64,000 nt of DNA from an uncultured Caryophanales bacterium. Lineage in GTDB: Bacteria; Bacillota_I; Bacilli_A; RF39; UBA660. The notes under the pieces are model-generated. The model was not told where the DNA came from. It worked only from the letters and a program-made list of their open reading frames with translations, and made no database searches. The translations under genes and the position numbers were made by a program. The DNA is taken from assembly GCA_946544685.1 (NCBI GenBank), contig CAMNML010000002.1, forward strand, positions 1 to 64,000, read 5' to 3'. Positions 41,292 to 49,554 of this stretch are shown here, piece by piece (the first letter of the stretch is position 1; each line of letters starts with the position of its first letter).

Positions 41292-41399
41292 ATGAAAAAA
41301 TTATTATGGGAATTATTTAAAAACACAGGAAAAATAGAATACTATCTAAAAATGAAAGAAGTTGAAAAAAATGAGAGAAGTAAAAATAGGGAAATATAA
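41292..41399 (+). CDS. yqzL: YqzL family small protein
   Basis: 35 residues. The pattern LLWELFKNTGKIEYYLKMKE matches YqzL (W-K/E-x-F-x-x-TG-x-I-x-x-YLxxKE), and the position between era and recO is the same as in Bacillus. Function unknown. The ribosome site AGGTGA is part of a perfect hairpin. The gene overlaps the next (DUF1653) by 29 nt. Confidence 0.85.
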   Translation: MKKLLWELFKNTGKIEYYLKMKEVEKNERSKNREI

Positions 41400-41589
41400 A
41401 CACTTTAAAGGAAAAATAATAACAGTTTTATATTTAGCTAAAGACTCAGAAACATTAGAAGATTTAGTAGTATATAAACACGATGAAGATGAACAAATAT
41501 GGGTAAGACCAAAAGAAATGTTTTTATCAGTAGTAGATCATAATAAATATCCAGATATTAAACAAAAATATAGATTTGAAGAAATATGA
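41371..41589 (+). CDS. DUF1653 family protein
   Basis: 72 residues. The typical DUF1653 plan is seen: an N-terminal GKYKHFKGK, VLYLAKDSETLEDLVVYKH, then IWVRPKEMFLS. Such proteins are small beta-barrels of unknown function. ATG 41371 lies inside the end of yqzL, and the reading before it (TTG 41362) adds nothing conserved. It overlaps recO by 4 nt, so yqzL, DUF1653 and recO are translationally chained. Confidence 0.87.
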   Translation: MREVKIGKYKHFKGKIITVLYLAKDSETLEDLVVYKHDEDEQIWVRPKEMFLSVVDHNKYPDIKQKYRFEEI

Positions 41590-42323
41590 TAGAAAGTATT
41601 AAAGGAATAATAATAAAAGAAAAATCATATAGTGAAACAAGCAAAATAATAGATGTAATAACAAAAGAACACGGAATAATAAGTATACTCGCAAAAGGCG
41701 CAAAAACACTTAAAAGTCCATTAAGAAGCTCATCTACTAAACTTACATATGGTAACTTTAACATAGTATATAAAGAAGGAAAACTTTCAACTTTAAAAGA
41801 AATAGATGTAATAAACTACTATAAAAACATAAAAAAAGATATAATAAAAATAAGCTATGCATCATATATTTTAGAACTAGTAGAGCAGGTTATAAAACAA
41901 ACAAGTAACGAAGATGTATATGATAACCTAATCGCATCATTAGAAAAAATAGAAGCAGGACTAAATCCTCAAATAATAACAAACATACTAGAACTAAAAT
42001 GTCTAAAATACTTAGGAGTAATGCCTATAATAGATAGATGCGCAATATGTGGAAATGAATCAATAATAACAATATCAAGTGATGCAGGTGGATACCTATG
42101 TAGAAACTGTAGAAAAGAAGAAACAATAGTAGATGAAAAAACAATAAAATTAATAAGAATGTTTTACTATGTAGATATTGGAAAAATAGACAAAATAGAA
42201 ATATCAAATAAAGTATGTGAAGAAATAAACTTCTTCTTAGATAATTATTATGATAGATATACAGGACTATATCTAAAAAGTAAAAAAATGATAGAAAAAC
42301 TATCAAAAGCAGGTGAATTATGA
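41586..42323 (+). CDS. recO: DNA repair protein RecO
   Basis: 245 residues. RecO loads RecA on gapped DNA with RecR. An N-terminal OB fold (GIIIKEKSYSETSKIIDVIT, IISILAKGAK) is followed by a helical domain and a four-Cys zinc finger (CAICGN and CRNC near 152-180). Position downstream of era and upstream of the glyS region agrees with Firmicutes gene order. Coupled to DUF1653 and to the next gene by ATGA overlaps. Confidence 0.95.
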   Translation: MIESIKGIIIKEKSYSETSKIIDVITKEHGIISILAKGAKTLKSPLRSSSTKLTYGNFNIVYKEGKLSTLKEIDVINYYKNIKKDIIKISYASYILELVEQVIKQTSNEDVYDNLIASLEKIEAGLNPQIITNILELKCLKYLGVMPIIDRCAICGNESIITISSDAGGYLCRNCRKEETIVDEKTIKLIRMFYYVDIGKIDKIEISNKVCEEINFFLDNYYDRYTGLYLKSKKMIEKLSKAGEL

Positions 42324-42757
42324 ATCAATATAAATTTTTATTAGTACCATTTTTGACACTATTAATATGTCAAATAATAAAATTTACAATAGAATCAATA
42401 ATGAATAAAGAATTATTGTGGGGAAGACTATTTAATGGAGCAGGAGGAATGCCATCATCACATGCATCATTCGCAACATCTCTAACAACGATGCTAGGAC
42501 TAAATTTAGGATTTGATAGTCCAACCTTCGCAATAGCAGTAATATTTACACTTATAGTATCATATGACGCAATGGGACTTAGAATGGAAAGTGGACTTCA
42601 AGCAGAAGCAATAAACAAAATATATGATGAAATATTTAAAGACAAAGGCATGAAAAAACTAAAAGAAAAACTAGGCCATAAACCACAAGAAGTATTTGCT
42701 GGAATAATACTAGGAATAATATCAGCAATATTCTTTACATATAGAGTATTTATATAG
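42320..42757 (+). CDS. Divergent PAP2 family membrane protein (YuiD-like)
   Basis: 145 residues with three or four transmembrane segments. The family signature is RLFNGAGGMPSSHASFATSL (the PSSH phosphatase-like motif) and VSYDAMGLRMESG. The C-terminal helix follows LGHKPQEVFAG. The family is distantly related to PAP2 lipid phosphatases; activity is unproven. It overlaps recO by 4 nt. Confidence 0.9.
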   Translation: MNQYKFLLVPFLTLLICQIIKFTIESIMNKELLWGRLFNGAGGMPSSHASFATSLTTMLGLNLGFDSPTFAIAVIFTLIVSYDAMGLRMESGLQAEAINKIYDEIFKDKGMKKLKEKLGHKPQEVFAGIILGIISAIFFTYRVFI

Positions 42758-42776
42758 TATAAAAAACAACAAAAAA

Positions 42777-42782
42777 TATAAT
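42777..42782 (+). promoter_or_regulatory. -10 box of the first pilin-like gene
   Basis: TATAAT, only 5 nt before GGAGG (42787-42791) and 14 nt before the ATG. Confidence 0.4.
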
Positions 42783-42795
42783 AATTGGAGGAAGT

Positions 42796-43428
42796 ATGAA
42801 TAAAAAGAATGGCTTTACACTTATTGAATTATTAGCAATAATAGTAATACTAGCAATTATAGCAGTAATAACAGTACCACTGATATTAAACATAGTAGAA
42901 AAATCAAGACAAGAATCTATAGTAACATCAGCGCATGGATATAAAAATGCAATTCAAACTACTTATCTAAAAAAAATTATGGATTCAAACTACCAACCAT
43001 ATAATAGACAATCATACATTATAGATAGCGATGGTAATATGGGAAATGTAGAAATTCTAGCAACAGGAAAAAAACCAAATGCAGGGAATATATCAATTAA
43101 CAATAATGTTATATCAGGGTGCCTACAATATGATGATTATTACGTAACAATAGATAAAGATGAAGTAAAAAAAGCAATAAAAGGTGAATGCAATACTACT
43201 GAATTAATTCAATTTTCAGTAGATAATATTAACCTTACAGCAGAAAAGGATATGACATGGACAGAATGGATTAATTCAGACTATAACACAATAGGGGCCC
43301 ATACAGTAAATACGATTTATCAGGTTTATATTGAAAATGGATATCACATTAATGCAAATAGAAGAGATAAAATAATAGCAAACAAAAATTATAAATCTTC
43401 ATATGGAGGAAATCCAGAAATGGATTAA
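42796..43428 (+). CDS. Type IV pilin-like protein with prepilin N-terminus
   Basis: 210 residues. The class III signal KKNGFTLIELLAIIVILAI shows the prepilin cleavage site after Gly and the conserved Glu at +5, then a hydrophobic helix to about residue 34. The globular part has a Cys pair (SGCLQYDD and KGECNTT, about 50 nt apart) and no known domain. No prepilin peptidase or assembly ATPase is in the window, so it must use machinery elsewhere. GGAGG precedes the ATG. It stands between recO-YuiD and glyS. Confidence 0.85.
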   Translation: MNKKNGFTLIELLAIIVILAIIAVITVPLILNIVEKSRQESIVTSAHGYKNAIQTTYLKKIMDSNYQPYNRQSYIIDSDGNMGNVEILATGKKPNAGNISINNNVISGCLQYDDYYVTIDKDEVKKAIKGECNTTELIQFSVDNINLTAEKDMTWTEWINSDYNTIGAHTVNTIYQVYIENGYHINANRRDKIIANKNYKSSYGGNPEMD

Positions 43429-43468
43429 AAAGCTAAAATAAGACAGATATTTATTTTTTTAATAATTA

Positions 43469-43497
43469 TTGACACATAATAAAAAAAGTAATAAAAT
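43469..43497 (+). promoter_or_regulatory. glyS promoter
   Basis: TTGACA (43469-43474), 17 nt, TAAAAT (43492-43497). The leader begins near 43504. Confidence 0.75.
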
Positions 43498-43503
43498 AAA
43501 CAT

Positions 43504-43627
43504 GTAATATTTAAATGCGATGACTGGCTTGGAAACCAAGAGCAATATACTTAAAGCTGATTCTTTTAGAATAAGTAAGGTGGAACCGCCCAATTGGGTC
43601 CTTACAAACTAAAAGAATCTTTTTATT
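43504..43627 (+). promoter_or_regulatory. Short T-box riboswitch, probably tRNA-Gly responsive
   Basis: The T-box core AAGGTGGAACCGCC (43577-43590) with the TGGAACC bulge is followed by GGGTCCTTAC. Stem III ATTCT/AGAAT and the terminator GATTCTTTTAG/CTAAAAGAATC plus T are clear. Only about 60 nt remain for stem I: TGC/GCA (43516, 43542) and CTTGG/CCAAG (43528-43540), with GGC (a Gly codon) at 43526-43528. The apical stem I modules and stem II seem absent. Confidence 0.8.
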
Positions 43628-43642
43628 TGAAAGGGTGATAAT

Positions 43643-45022
43643 ATGGAAAAGATTACAATGGAAAAAATGGTTAATTTATGCAAACAATATGGATTTATTT
43701 ATCAAGGTTCAGAAATATATGATGGACTAGCAAACACATGGGATTATGGTCCATTAGGATCAAGACTAAAAAATAACATAAAAGATGCATGGAGAAAAAG
43801 ATTTGTACAAGACAATAAAAACAGTTATGAATTAGATGCAGCAATCTTAATGAATCCTGAAGTATGGGTTGCATCAGGTCATGTATCATCATTTTCAGAT
43901 CCACTAATAGATTGTAAAGAATGCAAATCAAGACATAGGGCAGATAAATTAATAGAAGAATTTTCTGAAGGTAAAGAAACTGGTGACGGTTGGGACAATG
44001 AAAAATTAGAAAATTACATAAAAGAAAACAATATTCCATGTCCAAAATGTGGAAAAACAAACTTCACAAATATAAGACAATTTAATTTACTATTTGAAAC
44101 ACACATGGGTGTAACAGAAGATACAAAAAACAAAGTATATTTAAGAGGAGAAACAGCTCAAGGAATATTTGTTAATTTCATGAATGTTCAAAGAAGTATG
44201 AGAGCAAAAGTACCATTTGGTATCGCACAAATTGGTAAAGCATTTAGAAACGAAATAACTCCAGGAAACTTCATATTCAGAACAAGAGAATTTGAACAAA
44301 TGGAGTATGAGTTTTTCTGTAAACCAGGAACTGACTTGGAATGGTTTAAATACTTTGAAGAATACTGTATGAATTTCTTAAAGGACCTAGGAATTAAAGA
44401 AGAAAACCTAAGACTTAGAAAACATAAACCTGAAGAATTAGTATTCTATAGTAAGGGAACAACAGATATCGAATACAACTATCCAAACGGTTTTGGAGAA
44501 CTATGGGGAATAGCAGATAGAACAGACTATGATTTAACAGTACATTCAAATCATTCTGGAAAAGAATTAAAATACTTAGACCCTGAAACAAATGAAAAAT
44601 ACACTCCATATGTAATTGAACCATCAGTTGGATGTGATAGACTATTGCTTGCAGTACTATGTGATAGTTATGAAGAAGAAACATTAGATGATAATACAAC
44701 AAGAGAAGTAATGCACTTCTCACCAGCAATTGCACCATATAAAGTAGCTGTACTACCACTTATGAAAAAATATCATCAAGAGAAAGCTGAAGAAATATAT
44801 AATATGCTATCAAAAGAATTTATGACTTCATATGATGAAACAGGAAACATTGGAAAAAGATATAGAAGACAAGATGTAATAGGAACACCTTACTGTGTAA
44901 CAATAGATGAAGAAACACTTAATAATAACACTGTAACAGTAAGAGATAGAGATACAATGAAACAAGTAACAATAAAAATAGATGAACTAGTTGATTACAT
45001 AAAAGAAAAAGTAAGATTTTAA
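43643..45022 (+). CDS. glyS: Glycyl-tRNA synthetase, dimeric (eukaryal/archaeal-like) type
   Basis: 459 residues. It charges tRNA-Gly as an alpha2 homodimer, the form found in Staphylococcus and mycoplasmas, not the GlyQ-GlyS tetramer. Visible are YQGSEIYDGLANTWDYGPLG, motif 2 with FRNEITPGNFIFRTREFEQMEYEF, EPSVGCDRLLLAVL (motif 3) and the C-terminal anticodon-binding domain with APYKVAVLPL. A CxxC pair (CKEC, CPKC) lies in the insertion. ATG 43643 follows AGGGTGATAAT. Controlled by the short T-box. Confidence 0.97.
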   Translation: MEKITMEKMVNLCKQYGFIYQGSEIYDGLANTWDYGPLGSRLKNNIKDAWRKRFVQDNKNSYELDAAILMNPEVWVASGHVSSFSDPLIDCKECKSRHRADKLIEEFSEGKETGDGWDNEKLENYIKENNIPCPKCGKTNFTNIRQFNLLFETHMGVTEDTKNKVYLRGETAQGIFVNFMNVQRSMRAKVPFGIAQIGKAFRNEITPGNFIFRTREFEQMEYEFFCKPGTDLEWFKYFEEYCMNFLKDLGIKEENLRLRKHKPEELVFYSKGTTDIEYNYPNGFGELWGIADRTDYDLTVHSNHSGKELKYLDPETNEKYTPYVIEPSVGCDRLLLAVLCDSYEEETLDDNTTREVMHFSPAIAPYKVAVLPLMKKYHQEKAEEIYNMLSKEFMTSYDETGNIGKRYRRQDVIGTPYCVTIDEETLNNNTVTVRDRDTMKQVTIKIDELVDYIKEKVRF

Positions 45023-45044
45023 AAGCACCAAAAAGTGCTTTTTT
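45021..45044 (+). terminator. glyS terminator
   Basis: AAAAGCAC (45021-45028) pairs with GTGCTTTT (45035-45042), followed by TTTTC. Confidence 0.85.
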
Positions 45045-45055
45045 CTTTGCAAAAT

Positions 45056-45083
45056 TTGACAAATAAAGAAATAGTGCTATAAT
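45056..45083 (+). promoter_or_regulatory. Promoter of the zinc-ribbon membrane protein gene
   Basis: TTGACA (45056-45061), 16 nt, TATAAT (45078-45083). Confidence 0.75.
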
Positions 45084-45111
45084 ATAACACATTCGATTTG
45101 GGGGAATATTA

Positions 45112-45918
45112 ATGAAAAACAAGAATAATATAATAATTATAATTGGAATTGTTTTAATAGCATTAGGAGCATTTTTACCAGCAATCAGAATAGCAAGCGA
45201 AAATATTAGTTTTATTAAAGAAAACGGATATTTAATGATTATATTAGTTGCAGCAATGGCTATACTACTTAAATTAAACTACAAACAATTATTATATATT
45301 CCATCAATCTTATCTTTAATAATTGTATTCAAATTTATTATAGACAATAAGCAAAGATTACAACAAATAAACGAACTATATAACTGTTATGCATCGTACA
45401 AATATGGAATAGGTATAATGGTTTTAGGAAATATACTAATATTAACAATAATAACAATGCAACTATTAAATATAGATGTATTAAATAACAAAATAGAACA
45501 AATAAAAGAAACATTAAATAATATAAAAGAACCAAAAGCAAAAAAAGAAACAACAAAAGATGGTAAAATAAGATTTAACAAAATAACAGTTAAATGCAGT
45601 AATAATTTAGAAAATAATAAAAAACAATTAAAACAAGAAATTGCTAAAAAAGAAACACTAAAGGATAAAATAGAAAAACTAAAAACAAAAATAGAAATAA
45701 AAAAATATGCAAAAAAGAAATTATCAATATCACAATTTAGTGAAGAAAAAGAAGCAACAAATTATAAAAAGAATATACCATCAATAGATATACAAAGATG
45801 GACAACAAATGACATCTATTGTACAAACTGTGGCGCAAAAGTTCATACAACGTCAGAATACTGTTTCTTATGTGATTGTAAAATAAAATTAAACCAAGAA
45901 AAAGAAAAACTATCGTAA
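45112..45918 (+). CDS. Membrane protein with coiled coil and C-terminal zinc ribbon
   Basis: 268 residues. About four transmembrane helices in the first 125 residues (IIIIIGIVLIALGAFLP, YLMIILVAAMAILL, YIPSILSLIIVFKFII and GIMVLGNILILTIITM) are followed by a basic coiled coil. A zinc ribbon, CTNCGAKVHTTSEYCFLCDC (CxxC...CxxC), lies at residues 239-258. GGGGGAATATT precedes the ATG. Monocistronic with its own promoter and terminator. No family recognised; zinc-ribbon tails of this type are common in Firmicutes membrane proteins. Confidence 0.75.
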   Translation: MKNKNNIIIIIGIVLIALGAFLPAIRIASENISFIKENGYLMIILVAAMAILLKLNYKQLLYIPSILSLIIVFKFIIDNKQRLQQINELYNCYASYKYGIGIMVLGNILILTIITMQLLNIDVLNNKIEQIKETLNNIKEPKAKKETTKDGKIRFNKITVKCSNNLENNKKQLKQEIAKKETLKDKIEKLKTKIEIKKYAKKKLSISQFSEEKEATNYKKNIPSIDIQRWTTNDIYCTNCGAKVHTTSEYCFLCDCKIKLNQEKEKLS

Positions 45919-45946
45919 AACTATACAAAAAATGTATAGTTTTTTT
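45917..45946 (+). terminator. Terminator
   Basis: AAAACTATAC (45917-45926) pairs with GTATAGTTTT (45934-45943), followed by T. Confidence 0.85.
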
Positions 45947-45966
45947 GTTAAAAAATAAAAAGAGAA

Positions 45967-45995
45967 TTGATACAATAAGAACTTTTTGTTATAAT
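45967..45995 (+). promoter_or_regulatory. Promoter of the rlmN-prpC-prkC-rsgA-rpe operon
   Basis: TTGATA (45967-45972), 17 nt, TATAAT (45990-45995). Confidence 0.7.
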
Positions 45996-46013
45996 TATTA
46001 ATAGGGTGTAAAT

Positions 46014-47036
46014 ATGAATATATATGATTATCGATTAAGTGAATTAAAAGAATACTTTAAAGAAAATAACGAAAAAGAATTCAAAGCAATTCAAATATAT
46101 GAATGGTTATATAAAAAAAGAATTAAATCATTCGACGAAATGTCAAATATAAAAAAAGAAACAATAGAACTATTAAAACAAAACTTTAAAATAGAAAGAC
46201 TAGAAATAATAACAAAACAAACAAGTAAAGATGTTTGTAAATATCTATTCAAACTAAGAGACAATAATAAAATTGAAGCAGTCTTAATGAAACATGACTA
46301 TGGTAATAGTTTATGTGTTTCAACGCAAGTGGGATGTAATATGGGATGTGCCTTTTGTGAAAGCGGAAGACTAAAAAAGGTAAGAAATTTAGAGGCACAT
46401 GAAATAGTATCTCAAATATTGCAAGTAGAAGAAGACTTGAAAATTAGAATATCACATATTGTACTTATGGGAATAGGAGAACCATTCGATAATTATGACA
46501 ATGTAATTAAATTCATAGATATAATAAATGAACCAAAAGGAATCGATATAGGTGCGAGACATATAACGGTATCAACATCAGGACTTGTTCCAAAAATAAA
46601 AGAATTTTCTAATAATCCAAAACAAGTAAATTTAGCGATTTCACTACATGCACCAAATAACAAAATAAGAAATGAAATAATGAATATAAATAAAGCATAC
46701 CCTATAGAAGATTTAATAGAATCAGTAAAAGAATATCTAAATAAAACAAATAGAAGAGTGACATTTGAATATATAATGTTAGATAAAGTAAACGATACAG
46801 AAGAGTGTGCGCTAGAACTCTCAAAATTGCTAAAAGGGATTAATTGCTATGTTAATTTAATACCATACAACGAAACAAGTCATATAAAATTTAAATCAAG
46901 CAAAAAAGAACAAATAATGAAATTTTATGATATATTGAAAAAGAATAATATAAACGTAACAATTAGAAAAGAATTTGGAAGAAAAGTTAGTGCAGCATGC
47001 GGACAACTAAGATCTAATTATGAGGAGGAAAAATAA
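46014..47036 (+). CDS. rlmN: 23S rRNA (adenine-2503-C2)-methyltransferase RlmN
   Basis: 340 residues. A radical-SAM enzyme that methylates A2503 of 23S rRNA and A37 of some tRNAs. The iron-sulfur motif is CNMGCAFCESG (CxxxCxxC, near residues 104-111). GEPFDNYDNV, STSGLVPKI and a late Cys in VSAACGQL (catalytic) are also present. GGGTG precedes the ATG. First gene of a cluster syntenic with Bacillus yloN-prpC-prkC-cpgA-rpe. It overlaps prpC by one base. Confidence 0.96.
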   Translation: MNIYDYRLSELKEYFKENNEKEFKAIQIYEWLYKKRIKSFDEMSNIKKETIELLKQNFKIERLEIITKQTSKDVCKYLFKLRDNNKIEAVLMKHDYGNSLCVSTQVGCNMGCAFCESGRLKKVRNLEAHEIVSQILQVEEDLKIRISHIVLMGIGEPFDNYDNVIKFIDIINEPKGIDIGARHITVSTSGLVPKIKEFSNNPKQVNLAISLHAPNNKIRNEIMNINKAYPIEDLIESVKEYLNKTNRRVTFEYIMLDKVNDTEECALELSKLLKGINCYVNLIPYNETSHIKFKSSKKEQIMKFYDILKKNNINVTIRKEFGRKVSAACGQLRSNYEEEK

Positions 47037-47782
47037 TGGAATATGCGTATTTAACAGATCCAGGAAAAGTAAGAGATCACAATGAGGACAGTGTTATAAT
47101 AACAAAAAATCATAATAACGAAATGCTACTTGCAGTAGCAGACGGTATGGGCGGACATCGTGGAGGAGAAATCGCATCTAGTATTGCAATATCAAATATA
47201 GGAAAAAAATTCAAAGAATTAGGAAAACTAGGAACAAAAGAAGAAGCAATATTATGGATAAAAAACGTAGTAAGTGAAGCAAATGTTCAAATATATAAGT
47301 ACACAGAAGAAAATCCTGAAAGTGAAGGAATGGGTACAACAATTGTATTAGCAGTTTTAACGCAAAACTATCTTTTATTCGGAAATATAGGAGATTCTTC
47401 GGGATATGTTTATAAAGATAATGCAATTCATAAGATAACAAATGATCATACTCTAGTAAATTTATTAGTTAAATCGGGTGAAATAACAGAAGAAGAAGCA
47501 AAAGATCATCCCAGAAAAAATGTATTAATGAAAGCATTAGGAGCAACAACTACAGTAGAAATGGATATATTTGATGTGGAAACAGATGTAGAAGGTATAT
47601 TCCTTTGTAGTGATGGATTAACCAATATGCTAGACGATGAACAAATATCAAAAGTACTAAATGAAGAACTATCGATAGAAGAAAAAGTAAATAAGTTAAT
47701 AATAAAAGCAAACAATCGAGGCGGAACAGATAATGTATCAGTAGCTTTTTTAAAGAAAGATGGTGAATTAAGTGATAATTAA
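47036..47782 (+). CDS. prpC: PP2C-type Ser/Thr phosphatase (Stp/PrpC)
   Basis: 248 residues. It removes phosphate from PrkC and its substrates. PP2C motifs carrying the metal Asp residues are TDPGKVRDHNEDS, VADGMGGHRGGE, GMGTT, NIGDSSGY, DHTL, LCSDGLTNML and RGGTDNVSV. Cytosolic, standard length. Start overlaps rlmN (TAATG) after GAGGAGG. It overlaps the kinase gene by 11 nt, the usual phosphatase-kinase pair. Confidence 0.96.
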   Translation: MEYAYLTDPGKVRDHNEDSVIITKNHNNEMLLAVADGMGGHRGGEIASSIAISNIGKKFKELGKLGTKEEAILWIKNVVSEANVQIYKYTEENPESEGMGTTIVLAVLTQNYLLFGNIGDSSGYVYKDNAIHKITNDHTLVNLLVKSGEITEEEAKDHPRKNVLMKALGATTTVEMDIFDVETDVEGIFLCSDGLTNMLDDEQISKVLNEELSIEEKVNKLIIKANNRGGTDNVSVAFLKKDGELSDN

Positions 47783-49553
47783 AGGTCAAAAAATAAATGA
47801 TAGATATCAAATTATCAGAACAATTGGCGAAGGTGGAATGGCAAATGTTTATTTGGCACATGATATAATACTAGATAGGAATGTAGCAGTAAAAATTTTA
47901 AGAGGAGATTTAGCCGATGATGAAAAATTTGTAAGAAGATTTCAAAGGGAAGCAATCGCAGCTTCATCACTTAGCCACCCTAATATAGTAGAAATGTACG
48001 ATGTAGGTGAAGATGACGGAAAATACTATATTGTAATGGAATATGTTGATGGAAAAACACTTAAAAACTTAGTCAAAAAAAGAGGAGCATTAACACTACC
48101 AGAAGTAATAGATATTATGACTCAACTTACATCAGCAATTGCATGTGCACATGACTCCAATATTATACATAGAGATATAAAGCCACAAAATGTATTAATA
48201 AAAGAAAATGGTATAGTAAAAATAACAGACTTCGGAATAGCTATGGCGCTAAATAGTAACGAATTAACACAAACAAATTCGGTAATGGGGTCAGTTCACT
48301 ATCTACCACCAGAACAAGCAAACGGAAAAGGAGCAACAGTAAAAAGCGATATATATTCACTAGGAATAGTAATGTTTGAATTATTGACTGGAACACTTCC
48401 ATTTAGAGGAGACAACGCGGTAGAAATAGCAATCAAACAAATGAAAAATCAAATTCCAAGTGTATGTAACATAAACGATAAGATACCACAATCAGTTGAG
48501 AATATAATACTAAAAGCATGTGCTAAAAATCCAAAAAATAGATACAATACAGTAGTAGAAATGTATAATGATATACAAACATGCTTGGACGAAGATAGAA
48601 TTAATGAAAAACGCTATGTATATCCATACTCAGAAACAGACGATTTAGAAGATACAAAAGAAATAAAGAATATAAAAGAAATACCAAAAGAAACAAACGA
48701 GCTAGATGAACTAGAAGAACTAGAAGAAAAAAAATCTAATAAAGTAATAATGATAGTAGGCATAGTAGTAGCGCTAATAATTATATTGATGATGATACTT
48801 TTAGTCATATTCCCTAAAATAAGTAAAAACAAAGAAATAACTGTGCCAGATGTAGCAAATCTAAGTGTTGCGCAAGCAGAAAGAAAATTAAAAGATGCCG
48901 GCTTTATTGTAAATGAAGAACAAGAACAACAAGAAAGTGATACAATTGAAGAAGGCTATGTTATTAAAACAAATCCTCAAGACGGAGTAAAAAGAAAAAA
49001 AGGAACAACAATAACACTAATAATTTCATCAGGAAAAAGTGGTGTAACACTAGAAAATTACGTTGGATCAAACTTTTATGAAGTAAAAGGAAAATTAGAA
49101 GCATATGGAATAATAGTAAATCAAGAAAAAAGAGATGTAGAAAAAGGCGAAGAAGTACAAGAATTTAACATTTTAGAACAAAGGCCTATCGCAGGAACAA
49201 AATTAGCAACAGGTGACACAGTAACACTAATTATTCCAAATCTAATAGTTAACTATCCAAATTTTGTAGAAGAAGAATGGACAAAAGATGCGATAGAAAG
49301 ATTCTGTCAAACAAATAACATTTCAGTACAATTTGTAGAAGAAGAGACTGATACATATCCAGAAGGAACAATTATAAAACAAGATAGAGTTGCTGGTACA
49401 AGAGTTAAAGAAGGATATCCATTAAAAATCACAATAGCCAAAGCAAAACCACAAGAAAAACCAAAACCAGAACCCGAAAAACCACAAGAGACAACACCAA
49501 CTGAACAAAATACACAAAATAATACGCAAAACACTAGTGGACAAGAGAATTAA
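47772..49553 (+). CDS. prkC: PASTA-domain Ser/Thr protein kinase (PrkC/Stk)
   Basis: 593 residues. The cytosolic kinase domain (about 10-270) has GEGGMANVY, AVKIL, HRDIKPQNVL, DFGIA and PPEQANGKGATVKSDIYSLG. A Glu-rich juxtamembrane stretch and one transmembrane helix (about 331-353) follow. Three PASTA repeats (about 357-420, 423-488, 490-555) bind muropeptides outside the cell. The Pro/Glu/Gln-rich tail ends in NTSGQEN. In spore formers PrkC senses peptidoglycan for growth and germination. The start is GTG 47772 behind GGTGAATTAA, overlapping prpC. Confidence 0.95.
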   Translation: MIIKGQKINDRYQIIRTIGEGGMANVYLAHDIILDRNVAVKILRGDLADDEKFVRRFQREAIAASSLSHPNIVEMYDVGEDDGKYYIVMEYVDGKTLKNLVKKRGALTLPEVIDIMTQLTSAIACAHDSNIIHRDIKPQNVLIKENGIVKITDFGIAMALNSNELTQTNSVMGSVHYLPPEQANGKGATVKSDIYSLGIVMFELLTGTLPFRGDNAVEIAIKQMKNQIPSVCNINDKIPQSVENIILKACAKNPKNRYNTVVEMYNDIQTCLDEDRINEKRYVYPYSETDDLEDTKEIKNIKEIPKETNELDELEELEEKKSNKVIMIVGIVVALIIILMMILLVIFPKISKNKEITVPDVANLSVAQAERKLKDAGFIVNEEQEQQESDTIEEGYVIKTNPQDGVKRKKGTTITLIISSGKSGVTLENYVGSNFYEVKGKLEAYGIIVNQEKRDVEKGEEVQEFNILEQRPIAGTKLATGDTVTLIIPNLIVNYPNFVEEEWTKDAIERFCQTNNISVQFVEEETDTYPEGTIIKQDRVAGTRVKEGYPLKITIAKAKPQEKPKPEPEKPQETTPTEQNTQNNTQNTSGQEN

Positions 49554-49554
49554 T

